From NCBI RefSeq assembly GCF_016902575.1, contig NZ_JACSNZ010000003.1, positions 62,001 through 126,000 of the forward strand: a stretch of DNA of 64,000 nt, read 5' to 3'. Below, piece after piece: positions 34,700-43,027 of this stretch. This DNA comes from Pseudoflavonifractor capillosus (lineage in GTDB: Bacteria > Bacillota > Clostridia > Oscillospirales > Oscillospiraceae). Below the pieces are notes generated by a model, which was not told the origin of the DNA, did no database searches, and saw nothing but the letters and a program-made list of their open reading frames with translations. Each line of letters starts with the position of its first letter. Position 1 is the first letter of the stretch. A program made the translations under genes and the position numbers.

Positions 34700-35737
34700 T
34701 TAGGCGACCAGAGGAACTGCTGGTCTGTTTGATAAATCTCTGCATTTAGCAGTTTTCAATGTTGCCAAAACAAAAGTTAAGAAGATGTTCCTTTTCTCCA
34801 TGTCGCTTTCTTTGGCGTAATTTACAAGGTTATTCCACACAAGATAGTTGTTCAGATACTTGGTAGAAACACCGTTAAAGCCACGCATAAACCTCTTTAG
34901 CTGGCTATGGTAGCTATTGATATGTTGGATATTATAAATGCCTTTCTTGGCTTTGCCAGTCTTTAACTGCACAAGGTCAATGCCATTGGCATTTGTAAAT
35001 CTCACATAGGAGTTCATCTTGTCCGTAACAAGAGTGGAATTGGTCTTAATCCTACCATCATAAATATGATGTAAATCTCTTGTAGAAACTCTACCAGTAT
35101 TCGTAATCTTGGAGATAGACAAGCCATTCCTATTAACCGCACAAGGAACACATACCTTTTCTTGGGACAAGCCTCTGATATGTGTAGAATGACCACGCTT
35201 ATGAGCCTTGCGTGGCATAGCAAATGTCTTACTCTTGCTATGATTGCCCTTGTACGAGATGGCGAAAAAAGTTTCGTCAGCCTCAATAATGCCGTCAAGG
35301 GTAACATCGTCTGCCATATTCTGAAGTGCATCCAAAATCTTGTGTCTCCAAAGGAATGCGGTGTTTCTGTGAATCCCACAAGCAACAGCAGTCTTACGAA
35401 TGGATAAGCCATTCATCATACAATCAATGTACTGCTCCCACACGGACAAGTCTTTTCTTGTACCAGACACAATGGAGTTCGTAGCAATCACGAAGGACTT
35501 GCCACAATCCTTACATACATATCGCTGTGTGCCATCTTTACGATGACCATTGCGAACCACATGGATACAGCCACAAAGAGGGCATACACGACCATTTGCA
35601 AAGCGTTCCTTTGCTACGAAATCTTCAATATTCAAAGACTTTACAAAGGCAGGACTTAAAAGCATTGTTTTAAGGCTTTCCTGCTCTGCGACAGTCAACT
35701 TACCGATAATATCTAATGCGTCTTTGATAGTAGGCAT
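34700..35737 (-). CDS. IS1595-family transposase
   Basis: A 345-residue DDE transposase of the IS1595 family, with an N-terminal zinc ribbon (CPLCGCIHVVRNGHRK ... YVCKDCGKSF) at 50-80, a helix-turn-helix region (LSIRKTAVACGIHRNTAF) and the first catalytic Asp in LDGIIEADETFF. The ATG at 35737 lies behind GGAGG; a TTG two codons earlier is an alternative. It ends 23 bases before the lnu(C) start. It should mobilise the element delimited by the inverted ends. Confidence 0.9.
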   Translation of the reverse strand: MPTIKDALDIIGKLTVAEQESLKTMLLSPAFVKSLNIEDFVAKERFANGRVCPLCGCIHVVRNGHRKDGTQRYVCKDCGKSFVIATNSIVSGTRKDLSVWEQYIDCMMNGLSIRKTAVACGIHRNTAFLWRHKILDALQNMADDVTLDGIIEADETFFAISYKGNHSKSKTFAMPRKAHKRGHSTHIRGLSQEKVCVPCAVNRNGLSISKITNTGRVSTRDLHHIYDGRIKTNSTLVTDKMNSYVRFTNANGIDLVQLKTGKAKKGIYNIQHINSYHSQLKRFMRGFNGVSTKYLNNYLVWNNLVNYAKESDMEKRNIFLTFVLATLKTAKCRDLSNRPAVPLVA

Positions 35738-35784
35738 ATCCAATTACCTCCTTCGGTGGTACTGTTTCTTACTATTATTATACG

Positions 35785-36540
35785 CTATTTCTCGTCAAAA
35801 ATCAACCATTTGTTGTGACAGAGCCATTTTTTAAATGAAACATATCCAAAATGATATTGGGAATCTGAAATCGTTTGTTTCAAACTACGTCCCGTACTTG
35901 TTATTTTTAGCATTTCGGCGGTGATCTGCGTTTCAGGTTGAATGTGGGAGAGTTTTAACCAAATTCTTGCAAGTTCTCCGTGAAATTCATCAGGGTAGTT
36001 TGTACTATCTGGGCAGGACACAGGGGCCTTAGCTGAAAAAATCTCCTCAATATTTGCTGAAAAAGCAATGTCGTTGTCGTAATTTTCATTATTGATCGCA
36101 AAAAGAATTCGAACAGGTTTCCCGGATTTAATCTTATCGTTATACTGTTTTACTCGAGCATCACTCATCCCAAAAAAGAGAGATTGCGTAGAAAACCATG
36201 TATAACCTCGCTTCGCTTCATCTTGGATATACACCGCTATCGTTTCTTCACCATCTAGGAGATTTCCGCTAGATGAGGAGAGTCCCAATTTCATGAAGAT
36301 AAAATCAGTATCGTTAATCTGGAGATCATCACGATCAGCAATCATAGTTTTCACCTCTTCTACATGAAGATATTTTTTCTTCAATTTTAGATAAAGATCC
36401 TCATCTTTTGCCAACATATACATTTCTAGGACATCGTTGAGAGCCGCAGTTTTAGTAATGCCCTTTTCTGCAACAAATTCACTAAAAATATCTTGGACGG
36501 TATCAGATACTGTGATTGTCATATAATTCTGTCTACCCAT
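35785..36540 (-). CDS. RHH-like protein, C-terminus extended by MTnSag1 insertion
   Basis: A 251-residue protein; start at 36540 behind GGGGGATG. The N-terminal ~45 residues (MTITVSDTVQDIFSEFVAEKGITKTAALNDVLEMY, split here as a strand and two helices) resemble a ribbon-helix-helix DNA-binding domain. The remainder is a soluble alpha/beta domain of unknown function. The last 13 residues (WLCHNKWLIFDEK) are transposon-derived. Removing the transposon and one target repeat restores ...SFKK followed directly by TAA, a 238-residue protein. Upstream lie two direct repeats suited to autoregulation. Confidence 0.7.
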   Translation of the reverse strand: MGRQNYMTITVSDTVQDIFSEFVAEKGITKTAALNDVLEMYMLAKDEDLYLKLKKKYLHVEEVKTMIADRDDLQINDTDFIFMKLGLSSSSGNLLDGEETIAVYIQDEAKRGYTWFSTQSLFFGMSDARVKQYNDKIKSGKPVRILFAINNENYDNDIAFSANIEEIFSAKAPVSCPDSTNYPDEFHGELARIWLKLSHIQPETQITAEMLKITSTGRSLKQTISDSQYHFGYVSFKKWLCHNKWLIFDEK

Positions 36541-36556
36541 TAACATCCCCCTCATT

Positions 36557-36615
36557 TGTACCATATAGCCGATAGAGTATCTTATAAGGAGAATGTACCA
36601 TATTCCCGGTAGAGT
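36557..36615. repeat. Two direct repeats between divergent genes
   Basis: TGTACCATATAGCCGATAGAGT (split: TGTACCATATA then GCCGATAGAGT) at 36557-36578 recurs with three changes at 36594-36615. The start-to-start spacing is 37 bases. They lie between the RHH-like gene and the divergent coiled-coil gene, so they are likely operator sites. Confidence 0.6.
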
Positions 36616-36691
36616 GTCAAGGGAGGAATTCGTACACTTATTGAAACAGGGGTCTTTATGTGATATATTGATTAAAAGGCAGGTGATTTAC

Positions 36692-37024
36692 ATGTCCGAT
36701 ACCGAAAAGAAAAGAGTGCGCCGGACAACCGAGGAGCGCATTGCTGAGGTCAATGCAAAAATCGAAGAACTCAACGGGCAAATCCAGAGTCTTGAGGAAA
36801 AAAAGCAAGAAGCTGTTACAGCCTACAATGATCGCATTGCCAAGGTGATGGACAGGATCAAGGGACTGGAAAAGCAGAAAGCGGCGATCCTGGCCCCTAA
36901 GCCCCCTCGCAAGCCGAGAAAGACCAAGAAGGAGAAAATCCAGGACTTAATGAAGCAGGCACAAAGGGCCGGTCTGAAGCCGGAGGAGATTGCTGAGCGC
37001 CTGGGACTTACCATCCAAGAGTAG
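36692..37024 (+). CDS. Basic coiled-coil ICE protein
   Basis: A 110-residue protein with a long coiled coil (about 10-65: RTTEERIAEVNAKIEELN onward). A basic linker (PKPPRKPRKTKKEK) follows, then a C-terminal helix-turn-helix-like segment (AGLKPEEIAERLGL). The ATG at 36692 has AGGTGA in front. The frame is open 33 codons further upstream through the direct repeats, which argues against a longer product. Such H-NS- or DUF4315-like small basic proteins are common in Clostridia ICEs; the function is unknown, DNA binding being likely. Confidence 0.7.
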   Translation: MSDTEKKRVRRTTEERIAEVNAKIEELNGQIQSLEEKKQEAVTAYNDRIAKVMDRIKGLEKQKAAILAPKPPRKPRKTKKEKIQDLMKQAQRAGLKPEEIAERLGLTIQE

Positions 37025-37028
37025 TAAA

Positions 37029-37070
37029 AAATGGAGCCTGTTGCAGTTTGACCGCAACAGGCTCCATTTT
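37029..37070. terminator. Bidirectional terminator
   Basis: A 16-bp stem, AAATGGAGCCTGTTGC/GCAACAGGCTCCATTT, with a nine-base loop. It separates the converging coiled-coil gene (plus) and SLOG gene (minus). Confidence 0.88.
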
Positions 37071-37076
37071 ACATTT

Positions 37077-37538
37077 TTATATTTTTATCAGCCGGACTTC
37101 CTTGCCGAGCGTATGTGCCTCACGCATGGTGAACAGTGTCCCTCCACGCTCCCGGCCATCATAGACAGCAATTACTCTATGGGCCTGCCCCGCCATATAA
37201 CGGTTCCGCTGCATGAAGCAGGAAGGTATATAAGTCTGACATACCACCTTGATACCATCGCAGGCTCGTAGCAATTCATGGAATCTCGTGTCTCTGGTTT
37301 TCAGTCTGCCTGCATACGGGATTGCAGCTTCCAGGCTCAGCTCTGGATGGCGCTTCTTTTCTTCGGCTACAATCGCCGCAAATATTAAGTCAGTGCCATC
37401 GGCAAAGCCGGAAATAAAACGGGTATATCCATCGTCAATCGCCGTCTGGACTTCCCGCCGGAGTTCTTGCTCCACATAGGAAATACAAGCCGCAGAAATA
37501 ATTCGGTGGCCCGTCACACAGCAAGTCTTTTCGGCCAT
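37077..37538 (-). CDS. SLOG-family protein (DUF1273-like)
   Basis: A 153-residue SLOG-fold protein. The N-terminal CCVTGHRI is the family opening motif. FISGFADGTDLIFAAIV and the C-terminal RNRYMAGQAHRVIAVYDGRERGG complete the nucleotide-binding Rossmann-like pattern. SLOG proteins bind nucleotides and often signal stress in mobile elements or defence loci. It diverges from a small XRE regulator across a 95-base promoter region, an arrangement mirrored by remnants in the host at 5985-6306. The function here is unknown. Confidence 0.78.
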   Translation of the reverse strand: MAEKTCCVTGHRIISAACISYVEQELRREVQTAIDDGYTRFISGFADGTDLIFAAIVAEEKKRHPELSLEAAIPYAGRLKTRDTRFHELLRACDGIKVVCQTYIPSCFMQRNRYMAGQAHRVIAVYDGRERGGTLFTMREAHTLGKEVRLIKI

Positions 37539-37583
37539 AATATCCGCTCCTTTTTATTTTGATAACCGATTTTGGTTAATATG

Positions 37584-37612
37584 ATTATATACCATGTTCG
37601 GTTAATATTCAA
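37584..37612 (-). promoter_or_regulatory. Promoter of the SLOG gene, with operator-like repeats
   Basis: On the minus strand TTGAAT (37607-37612), a 17-base spacer and TATAAT (37584-37589). The plus-strand sequence has AACCGA and TTCGGTT as inverted repeats (about 37564-37603) spanning the promoter, a likely binding site for the divergent XRE protein. Confidence 0.65.
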
Positions 37613-37633
37613 ATGAAGGGGGGCTTATATATT

Positions 37634-37840
37634 GTGATTTCTTATGAAAAATTATGGATGACTATGAAAGAACAGGGAATCACGCAATATGCGTTGATAA
37701 AGAGATTCGGTATAAGCCCTGCGCAGATTACACGTTTGAAACGGAATGAGAGTGTAAGTACGCATACGATTGAAACATTTTGCAGAATCCTCGATTGTAG
37801 AGTTGAGGATGTTATGGAGTATATTAAAGATGAGCTATAA
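37634..37840 (+). CDS. Small XRE-family transcriptional regulator
   Basis: A 68-residue helix-turn-helix protein: ISYEKLWMTMKEQGITQYAL, then GISPAQITRLKRNE as the recognition region and the tail CRILDCRVEDVMEYI. It is almost only the DNA-binding domain. The GTG at 37634 behind AAGGGGGG fits the family, which starts near 'ISYEKLW'; an ATG seven codons earlier is the alternative. It diverges from the SLOG gene and probably regulates that promoter. Terminated by a strong hairpin at 37848. Confidence 0.75.
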   Translation: MISYEKLWMTMKEQGITQYALIKRFGISPAQITRLKRNESVSTHTIETFCRILDCRVEDVMEYIKDEL

Positions 37841-37847
37841 GAAAAAA

Positions 37848-37882
37848 TGGGGGCGATATGGCAATCAGCCATATCGCCCCCA
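37848..37882. terminator. Bidirectional terminator
   Basis: A 15-bp stem, TGGGGGCGATATGGC/GCCATATCGCCCCCA, with a five-base loop. It separates the XRE gene from the end of the minus-strand conjugation operon. Confidence 0.88.
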
Positions 37883-37886
37883 GAGT

Positions 37887-38096
37887 TTATCCAATTAAAA
37901 GTCTCCGTGCCTGTCCACCGCTTCTACACCTGCGGTTAAGGATATACCAAGCCGCTTCTTTCCACTCCCGATCTGAGTAGGCTGTAATATCAACTTCTTT
38001 AAGCTCCGAGAAATGTCGGTCAGATTTCGGGAGAAATCTTAAGTCAGAAATATAGTTGCACTGTTTCTGTTGGGCAAGCAGCTCTAAAAGTTCCAT
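37887..38096 (-). CDS. Small protein at the end of the transfer operon
   Basis: A 69-residue protein (MELLELLAQQKQCNY onward, with ITAYSDREWKEAAWYIL in the middle) whose first base overlaps the stop codon of the NlpC/P60 gene. It is the last gene of the minus-strand T4SS run before the terminator. No family is recognised. The tight overlap supports it being real. Confidence 0.6.
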   Translation of the reverse strand: MELLELLAQQKQCNYISDLRFLPKSDRHFSELKEVDITAYSDREWKEAAWYILNRRCRSGGQARRLLIG

Positions 38097-40333
38097 TAAG
38101 TACCTCCATAAAAAACTGGCCTACCGATGGAGGTAAATCCCTCTTGGCCAGTAATGACCACGTTGTTATAGCCGCTGGCACAGTGTAGGATCAGGACATT
38201 GCCGCTCTCATCCCAGCCGCAGACGATGCCCACATGGGTATCCTCCGGATAAAAGACCAGATCACCGATCTGCGCCTCGGCCCAGGTGATGCTGGTGCAG
38301 TAGCCATGCTGGGACATGGCTCCACCGCCGTGGCCGATGATGTACTCACCGCCTGTGGCATTGTAAAACACCCAGTCCACAAAGCCGGAACAATCCAGAC
38401 CGTAGGGTCGGTAGGTGCCGGTGGTGCTGCTGCCTGCCGCTGTGACCTCCGTGATCCGTCCCCAGCGGCTGTCCCAGCCCAGGACAAGGCTCTTGCCACC
38501 CCAGAAGTAATTCACCTTACCTACCAAAGAACAGGCTGCACGGATGACTGCCTCACGCTCTGGAGACAAATCTTCCGGCAGGTTCAAAAGAACGTCCTTT
38601 GCATCGGCGGTCACGTCCATCAGACTGCCGATCAAGTCCTCCAGCATTTCTCGCTCCTCCAGCAGTTCCTGAAGCATTTCGAGCTGCTGGTCTGTGAAGC
38701 CATATTCTGCCGCCATTTCCTCGGCGGTTTTGCCGGTGATGGTGATGTGCAGCACTCGCTCCGTGTACCCATCGTCGGCTCCTTCACTGCTTTCCGGGTG
38801 TTCTATTTCCTCTACCTCATGGGAAATTGTGGTCATATCCCAAAAGACGGCCTCCAGGCGGTCAATACGGTTCTCATCCAGTGTGACCACATCCGTGGCA
38901 TCTATCTCATTGCTGCCGGCAACCTTTACGGCAAAGACGGCAAGCACTTCTACCCAGTCCGCCCCGGCTCCTTCCATCACAACATCATCGTAAGTATCGT
39001 CCGATTGCAGTTCCTCCAGGGTTGCATTGTAAGCGTAGTTGACCTGGGCCACGGCAACAGACACCGGCACCCCCTCCTCGCTTCCACCACCCGCAAAGAA
39101 AATACCAAACGGGGATGCGGCAATAGCAGCGACGAGTATTAGACAAAGCATTACAATAAGAAGAACAATACCGCCGCCAGCAGCCAGGATGCCTTGCACC
39201 GCTGCCGCCGCAGCTCGTCCAACGGCCATTGCAAACCGCATGGCAAGTTTTCCGGCCTTTGCCGCTGCCACCTTTGTCTGCTGGGCCGCTTTCCTGGCCA
39301 TGGCCTTTTGCGCTTTCTGTCGGGCTTTCTTTTGGGTAAGGGCCTTGGCCCGTTGTGCCGGAGACACCTGCTTCTGGGCAACCTTACCGCCCTTGGCCAT
39401 TGTTTTCCTCTTTTGAAGGACTGTCCCCGTTTTGGGCCGATTGCCGTCTGCTTTTACCGGGCGAATGGACTTGCTGCCGGTTTTCTTGCCCAGAACCCTG
39501 GAACTGCTTTCTTTGGCGGCTGGTAGATCGGGTACTGCTCCCCCTCTGCGGCCCTGAGAAATCTGCGCTTCACCTCGCAAGGGCTTTGTAATCGTACCGC
39601 CTTTTCCACCATCCACACCAGCAGAGGGGGCTTTGCCGTTCACGCAGCCGTTTTGTTGGGCAGAGTCCATCAAGTGCGCCTGATCCCGTGTAAGGAACTT
39701 CTTCTGCTGCACCTGCTGTTCCTTCGTCTTTTTGGCATCCTGTATGGCCTTCTGCTTTCCTAACGCCTTTCCACGTTCCCCTGTATGTTGTGTTTCTGCA
39801 TGGTGGTTTGCCCTATCGGTTGTGGAAAATCTGGTGGATTCTGTGGATGAATTTTGCCCATAGTATTGTGAGGGGGCTGCGGATTCACCCTGACTTTCGG
39901 GGATGACGGTATGCCCACTCCCATCGCCATCCACAGGCGATGCGTTGGATGAGGTGGGCGGGACAGTTTGCTCAGCCGCTTCATTCGGTGCCGGTGCGCT
40001 GGATTCTGCCGGGGAAGTCTGCTCACCAGGCGGGAGCTGCGGTTCGTTTTGCGGTGGAGTGTCTTTCTTTTCGGCTTTTTTGCGCTGCCGCTGCTTGATG
40101 AACTCGTGTTTGGCCTTCTGCTTGATGGCATCACCAGCAGTTCTCGCCACACGCTTGCCACCGCCTTCTACTTTGTCCGTAGCATAACGCACCGGGTCTT
40201 TCTGGCCCGGTGCGTTGCGTTCTTTTTGCTCTTGGTATTTCTCTTTGATGATGGATTTGGCCTCCCTGGGGATAAACCCTGCGGCTTTTGACTTTGGCTT
40301 TTCCAGGGAGCCTTTTTTCTTAATGTCGGCCAT
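38096..40333 (-). CDS. Conjugation-associated NlpC/P60 cell-wall hydrolase (CD1107-like)
   Basis: A 745-residue membrane-anchored peptidoglycan hydrolase of the T4SS. The first ~365 residues are cytoplasmic, highly basic and low in complexity. One transmembrane helix (about 380-405, GGGIVLLIVMLCLILVAAI) is followed by a helical extracytoplasmic part. The C-terminal ~150 residues form an NlpC/P60 domain: catalytic Cys in YGLDCSGFVDWVF, His in DTHVGIVCGW, and the third residue near LILHCASG. It should open the wall locally for the mating channel. It lies directly after virB4. Confidence 0.88.
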   Translation of the reverse strand: MADIKKKGSLEKPKSKAAGFIPREAKSIIKEKYQEQKERNAPGQKDPVRYATDKVEGGGKRVARTAGDAIKQKAKHEFIKQRQRKKAEKKDTPPQNEPQLPPGEQTSPAESSAPAPNEAAEQTVPPTSSNASPVDGDGSGHTVIPESQGESAAPSQYYGQNSSTESTRFSTTDRANHHAETQHTGERGKALGKQKAIQDAKKTKEQQVQQKKFLTRDQAHLMDSAQQNGCVNGKAPSAGVDGGKGGTITKPLRGEAQISQGRRGGAVPDLPAAKESSSRVLGKKTGSKSIRPVKADGNRPKTGTVLQKRKTMAKGGKVAQKQVSPAQRAKALTQKKARQKAQKAMARKAAQQTKVAAAKAGKLAMRFAMAVGRAAAAAVQGILAAGGGIVLLIVMLCLILVAAIAASPFGIFFAGGGSEEGVPVSVAVAQVNYAYNATLEELQSDDTYDDVVMEGAGADWVEVLAVFAVKVAGSNEIDATDVVTLDENRIDRLEAVFWDMTTISHEVEEIEHPESSEGADDGYTERVLHITITGKTAEEMAAEYGFTDQQLEMLQELLEEREMLEDLIGSLMDVTADAKDVLLNLPEDLSPEREAVIRAACSLVGKVNYFWGGKSLVLGWDSRWGRITEVTAAGSSTTGTYRPYGLDCSGFVDWVFYNATGGEYIIGHGGGAMSQHGYCTSITWAEAQIGDLVFYPEDTHVGIVCGWDESGNVLILHCASGYNNVVITGQEGFTSIGRPVFYGGT

Positions 40334-40337
40334 GGCG

Positions 40338-42686
40338 TTATCCCTCGCCCGGACGGGTACTCATCAAACGGTACAACTCTGTGTCCTTGGGAAAATCGTT
40401 GATAAGAGGAACAATCGAGCTGCCTACTTTAATCAAACCGTGGCCTACCGGGGAGTTATTGACATAGGCCATTTGTGTATCTGAAATTTTCAGAATTTCA
40501 GATAGCTGCTCTTGATCCTTGGCTGCCTGATTGAACATCAGCATAAATTCACTGTTTCCAAACATGAACTTTCCACGTTCGGATTCCAGGCACTCCTCTA
40601 CATTCTGGGTAATGCCAGTTAGCATTGCACCGTACTTACGGAATCGCTTCCAGCATTTGTAGAGGAACTCCGAACTGTACTGGTTGATTCTGTTCTGTCC
40701 TCCGCCTCCGCTGGCGGCAAAAAACAGATAAATCTCGTCAATATAAACATGGGTATATTTGCCTTTTCTTCGGTTGCGAATGACACGATTGTAGATTGCA
40801 TCCAGCATCACCAACAAGCCAACCGGCTTCAATTCCTCGCCCAGTTCATGAATGTCAAAGCAGAGGAGCCGGTTATCCGAGTTGATATTGGTCTGGTGGG
40901 CAAATACGTCAAGGCTACCCGTGGTAAACAACTCCAGAATCAAGGCAAGCTGTTCAGCACCGGGTTCCACCTGACGCTTCAAATCGTCATAGAGGTCTTT
41001 CAGCGTGGGGGGATCGCCCCGGAAGTTTTTCAGATATTGCCGATAAATATTGCCAGCGCAGCGGTCGATAATCGACTTTTGCCCCGGCTCAATTCGTCCC
41101 TCTGCCAACTGCTCAAAGAGGGACATAATAAAACCACTTTTCAGTTTCAGTGGGTCTTGGCCCTCATCGTATTCATCGGAAATGTCCATAGCATTGATAT
41201 AGCTGCCACCGCCCGTATTGGAGATTACAATGACTTCACCTCCCATGGCGTTCACAAGTGGGCCATACTCTCGCTCAGGATCGACAATGATAATATCATC
41301 GTCGGTATTCAATGCTACGGAGGCCATTTCCTGCTTTGCTGCCATAGACTTACCGGAGCCGGAAACACCAAAGATAAAGCCATTACCATTCATGAGCGTT
41401 CTGCGGTCGCAGATAATCAAGTTGCCCGAAACGGCGTTTCTGCCATAGTAGATACCGCCGGTATCCATGATTTCCTGTGCCTTAAAGGGCATGAGAACGG
41501 CGGTGCTTTCCGTAGTCAAGCTGCGCAAGGAATCAATCCGCTGCAACCCATAGGGAAGCACGGTATTGAGGCCGTCCTCCTGCTGGAACATCAGATTCGA
41601 GATTGTGCAGCCGTGGCTGTTGCCGATAGAAACCAGGGATTCGGTATCTTGCTCCAACTGTTCCATGTTATCCGCAAGATGCGTAATCACGACTTGTGCC
41701 AGAAGAAGGCTCTGATCCCGCTCTGTGACGTCCGTATAAAGTTCTTCAGTCTGGTCTTTCAGCTGACGCAGGTGATATGGAACCGAGGCATTGAAATTAT
41801 TGTGTTCCACCTGACGCTGTGTGTTACGGGTAATATCGGATTCAATGGCCATCAATCTTCGCTGAATTTCCTTGACTACCTCATCCGTAGGAATCGGCAG
41901 CAGGTTAATCGTCACCATCATGTTGCGAGGCAGATCGGCAAGGTCTGTAATCATGCGATCTCGGATGAAATTCGCATACTCCCGGATGAAAAGGACACGG
42001 CCCACCTGGTTGCCCACCTCATAATGATCGTTGCGGAACAGCATATAGTCCGGTGCAATAGAATCCCGTACATCTATTCCGCTTTCCGTAATACGATCAT
42101 AGTCAAAATAGAACTGCGTCTCGGAGGGACGGAAGAAATCGTGGAACAGACGCATACGTTCTGCCACTGTGATTTCTGCCACTTTTACATCCAAGCGGCC
42201 AAGGTAGGTTTTGAGATCGGTTTCCGCTCGCTGAAAAAAGGAACGGGCTTCCTTTACCGTCTTTCTCTCCACGGAGATGGTAAGATACTTTTCTTGGCTG
42301 ATATTGTTGCTGCTTTCCGCAGCACTGGTAAGAATTCCATTATGCTCCGTGCGATAATGATCTCTCCCGTCCCCTTTCATTTTCATCAGCAGGTTTTCCT
42401 CAAACTCTTGCTGATTCATGGTACGGTTATATAAGGTGATTTTTACCTGTGTACGGGCAGGCAGTGCATTGATGAAGGCGCAGTAGAGCAGAAAGAGATA
42501 TTCCTGCATCTGTTTCCCGGCAACGGCATAGTTAATATCAAAAAATCGCCAGGTCTTGGAGTAAAGACCGGCGACTTCAAAAATCCCATCCTTATGCACT
42601 TTTTTGATGGGGATAGATTGCTGGACGCTGCGGGGAATAAAAAACTTTTCGTGGTTGGGGTTTTTCCCCTTAAAGGGTTTAATCAT
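40338..42686 (-). CDS. VirB4-like conjugation ATPase
   Basis: The 782-residue T4SS motor ATPase. Walker A is FGVSGSGKSMAAKQ (near 440), followed by IIIVDPEREYGPLV, and Walker B is HVYIDEIYLFF (near 640). The N-terminal half is the typical VirB4 pilus-interaction region. It powers substrate transfer and pilin handling at the inner face of the membrane. The ATG overlaps the end of the PrgI-like gene by four bases (ATGA). Confidence 0.92.
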   Translation of the reverse strand: MIKPFKGKNPNHEKFFIPRSVQQSIPIKKVHKDGIFEVAGLYSKTWRFFDINYAVAGKQMQEYLFLLYCAFINALPARTQVKITLYNRTMNQQEFEENLLMKMKGDGRDHYRTEHNGILTSAAESSNNISQEKYLTISVERKTVKEARSFFQRAETDLKTYLGRLDVKVAEITVAERMRLFHDFFRPSETQFYFDYDRITESGIDVRDSIAPDYMLFRNDHYEVGNQVGRVLFIREYANFIRDRMITDLADLPRNMMVTINLLPIPTDEVVKEIQRRLMAIESDITRNTQRQVEHNNFNASVPYHLRQLKDQTEELYTDVTERDQSLLLAQVVITHLADNMEQLEQDTESLVSIGNSHGCTISNLMFQQEDGLNTVLPYGLQRIDSLRSLTTESTAVLMPFKAQEIMDTGGIYYGRNAVSGNLIICDRRTLMNGNGFIFGVSGSGKSMAAKQEMASVALNTDDDIIIVDPEREYGPLVNAMGGEVIVISNTGGGSYINAMDISDEYDEGQDPLKLKSGFIMSLFEQLAEGRIEPGQKSIIDRCAGNIYRQYLKNFRGDPPTLKDLYDDLKRQVEPGAEQLALILELFTTGSLDVFAHQTNINSDNRLLCFDIHELGEELKPVGLLVMLDAIYNRVIRNRRKGKYTHVYIDEIYLFFAASGGGGQNRINQYSSEFLYKCWKRFRKYGAMLTGITQNVEECLESERGKFMFGNSEFMLMFNQAAKDQEQLSEILKISDTQMAYVNNSPVGHGLIKVGSSIVPLINDFPKDTELYRLMSTRPGEG

Positions 42687-43024
42687 TTTTTCTTTCCCTC
42701 CTGTTGCGTGGTCTTCGGGATATAGCTGTTTTCAGACTTCCAGACACGGTGATTGGACAGCAAGAAGCAGGATTTGAACCACACCCAGGCGAACTTCTCC
42801 AACTTCATGCCGTTATACTGGAAAAAACCAGCCACGGCCAAGGGAGCAGCGCCCAGAATACAAATCCAGCTCACCGATTCCCGGCCCATAAATCTACTGA
42901 GCAAGGCATACAAGCCAACCGCCGTGCCTACGGCCAATGCAGAGCAGACAAACTGCCGCATGGTCAAGCCGAAAAAAATGGTTTCCTGATAGGTCAGGAT
43001 TTCTTTGTTGATCTTAATTTCCAT
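42683..43024 (-). CDS. PrgI-family (VirB3-like) T4SS membrane protein
   Basis: A 113-residue protein with two adjacent hydrophobic helices (about 22-42 and 48-70) and a family-like opening MEIKINKEILTYQETIFFGL. PrgI family proteins occupy the VirB3 position immediately upstream of VirB4 in Gram-positive conjugation systems, exactly as here. It starts three bases after the VirB6-like gene and overlaps virB4 by four bases. Confidence 0.85.
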   Translation of the reverse strand: MEIKINKEILTYQETIFFGLTMRQFVCSALAVGTAVGLYALLSRFMGRESVSWICILGAAPLAVAGFFQYNGMKLEKFAWVWFKSCFLLSNHRVWKSENSYIPKTTQQEGKKK

Positions 43025-43027
43025 GCG

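Larger units (their letters stand above)
34101..35825. mobile_element. MTnSag1-like IS1595-family transposon with lnu(C)
   Basis: A 1,725-bp element with inverted ends GGCTATGTCACAACAAA and GGCTCTGTCACAACAAA (22 of 25 outer bases match), flanked by a perfect 8-bp direct repeat ATTTTTTA (34093-34100 and 35826-35833). Inside are an IS1595-type transposase and a lincosamide nucleotidyltransferase, the content and size of the mobilizable transposon MTnSag1 first described in Streptococcus agalactiae. Base composition is far more A/T-rich than the surrounding ICE. It inserted in the stop codon of the RHH-like gene. Confidence 0.92.
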
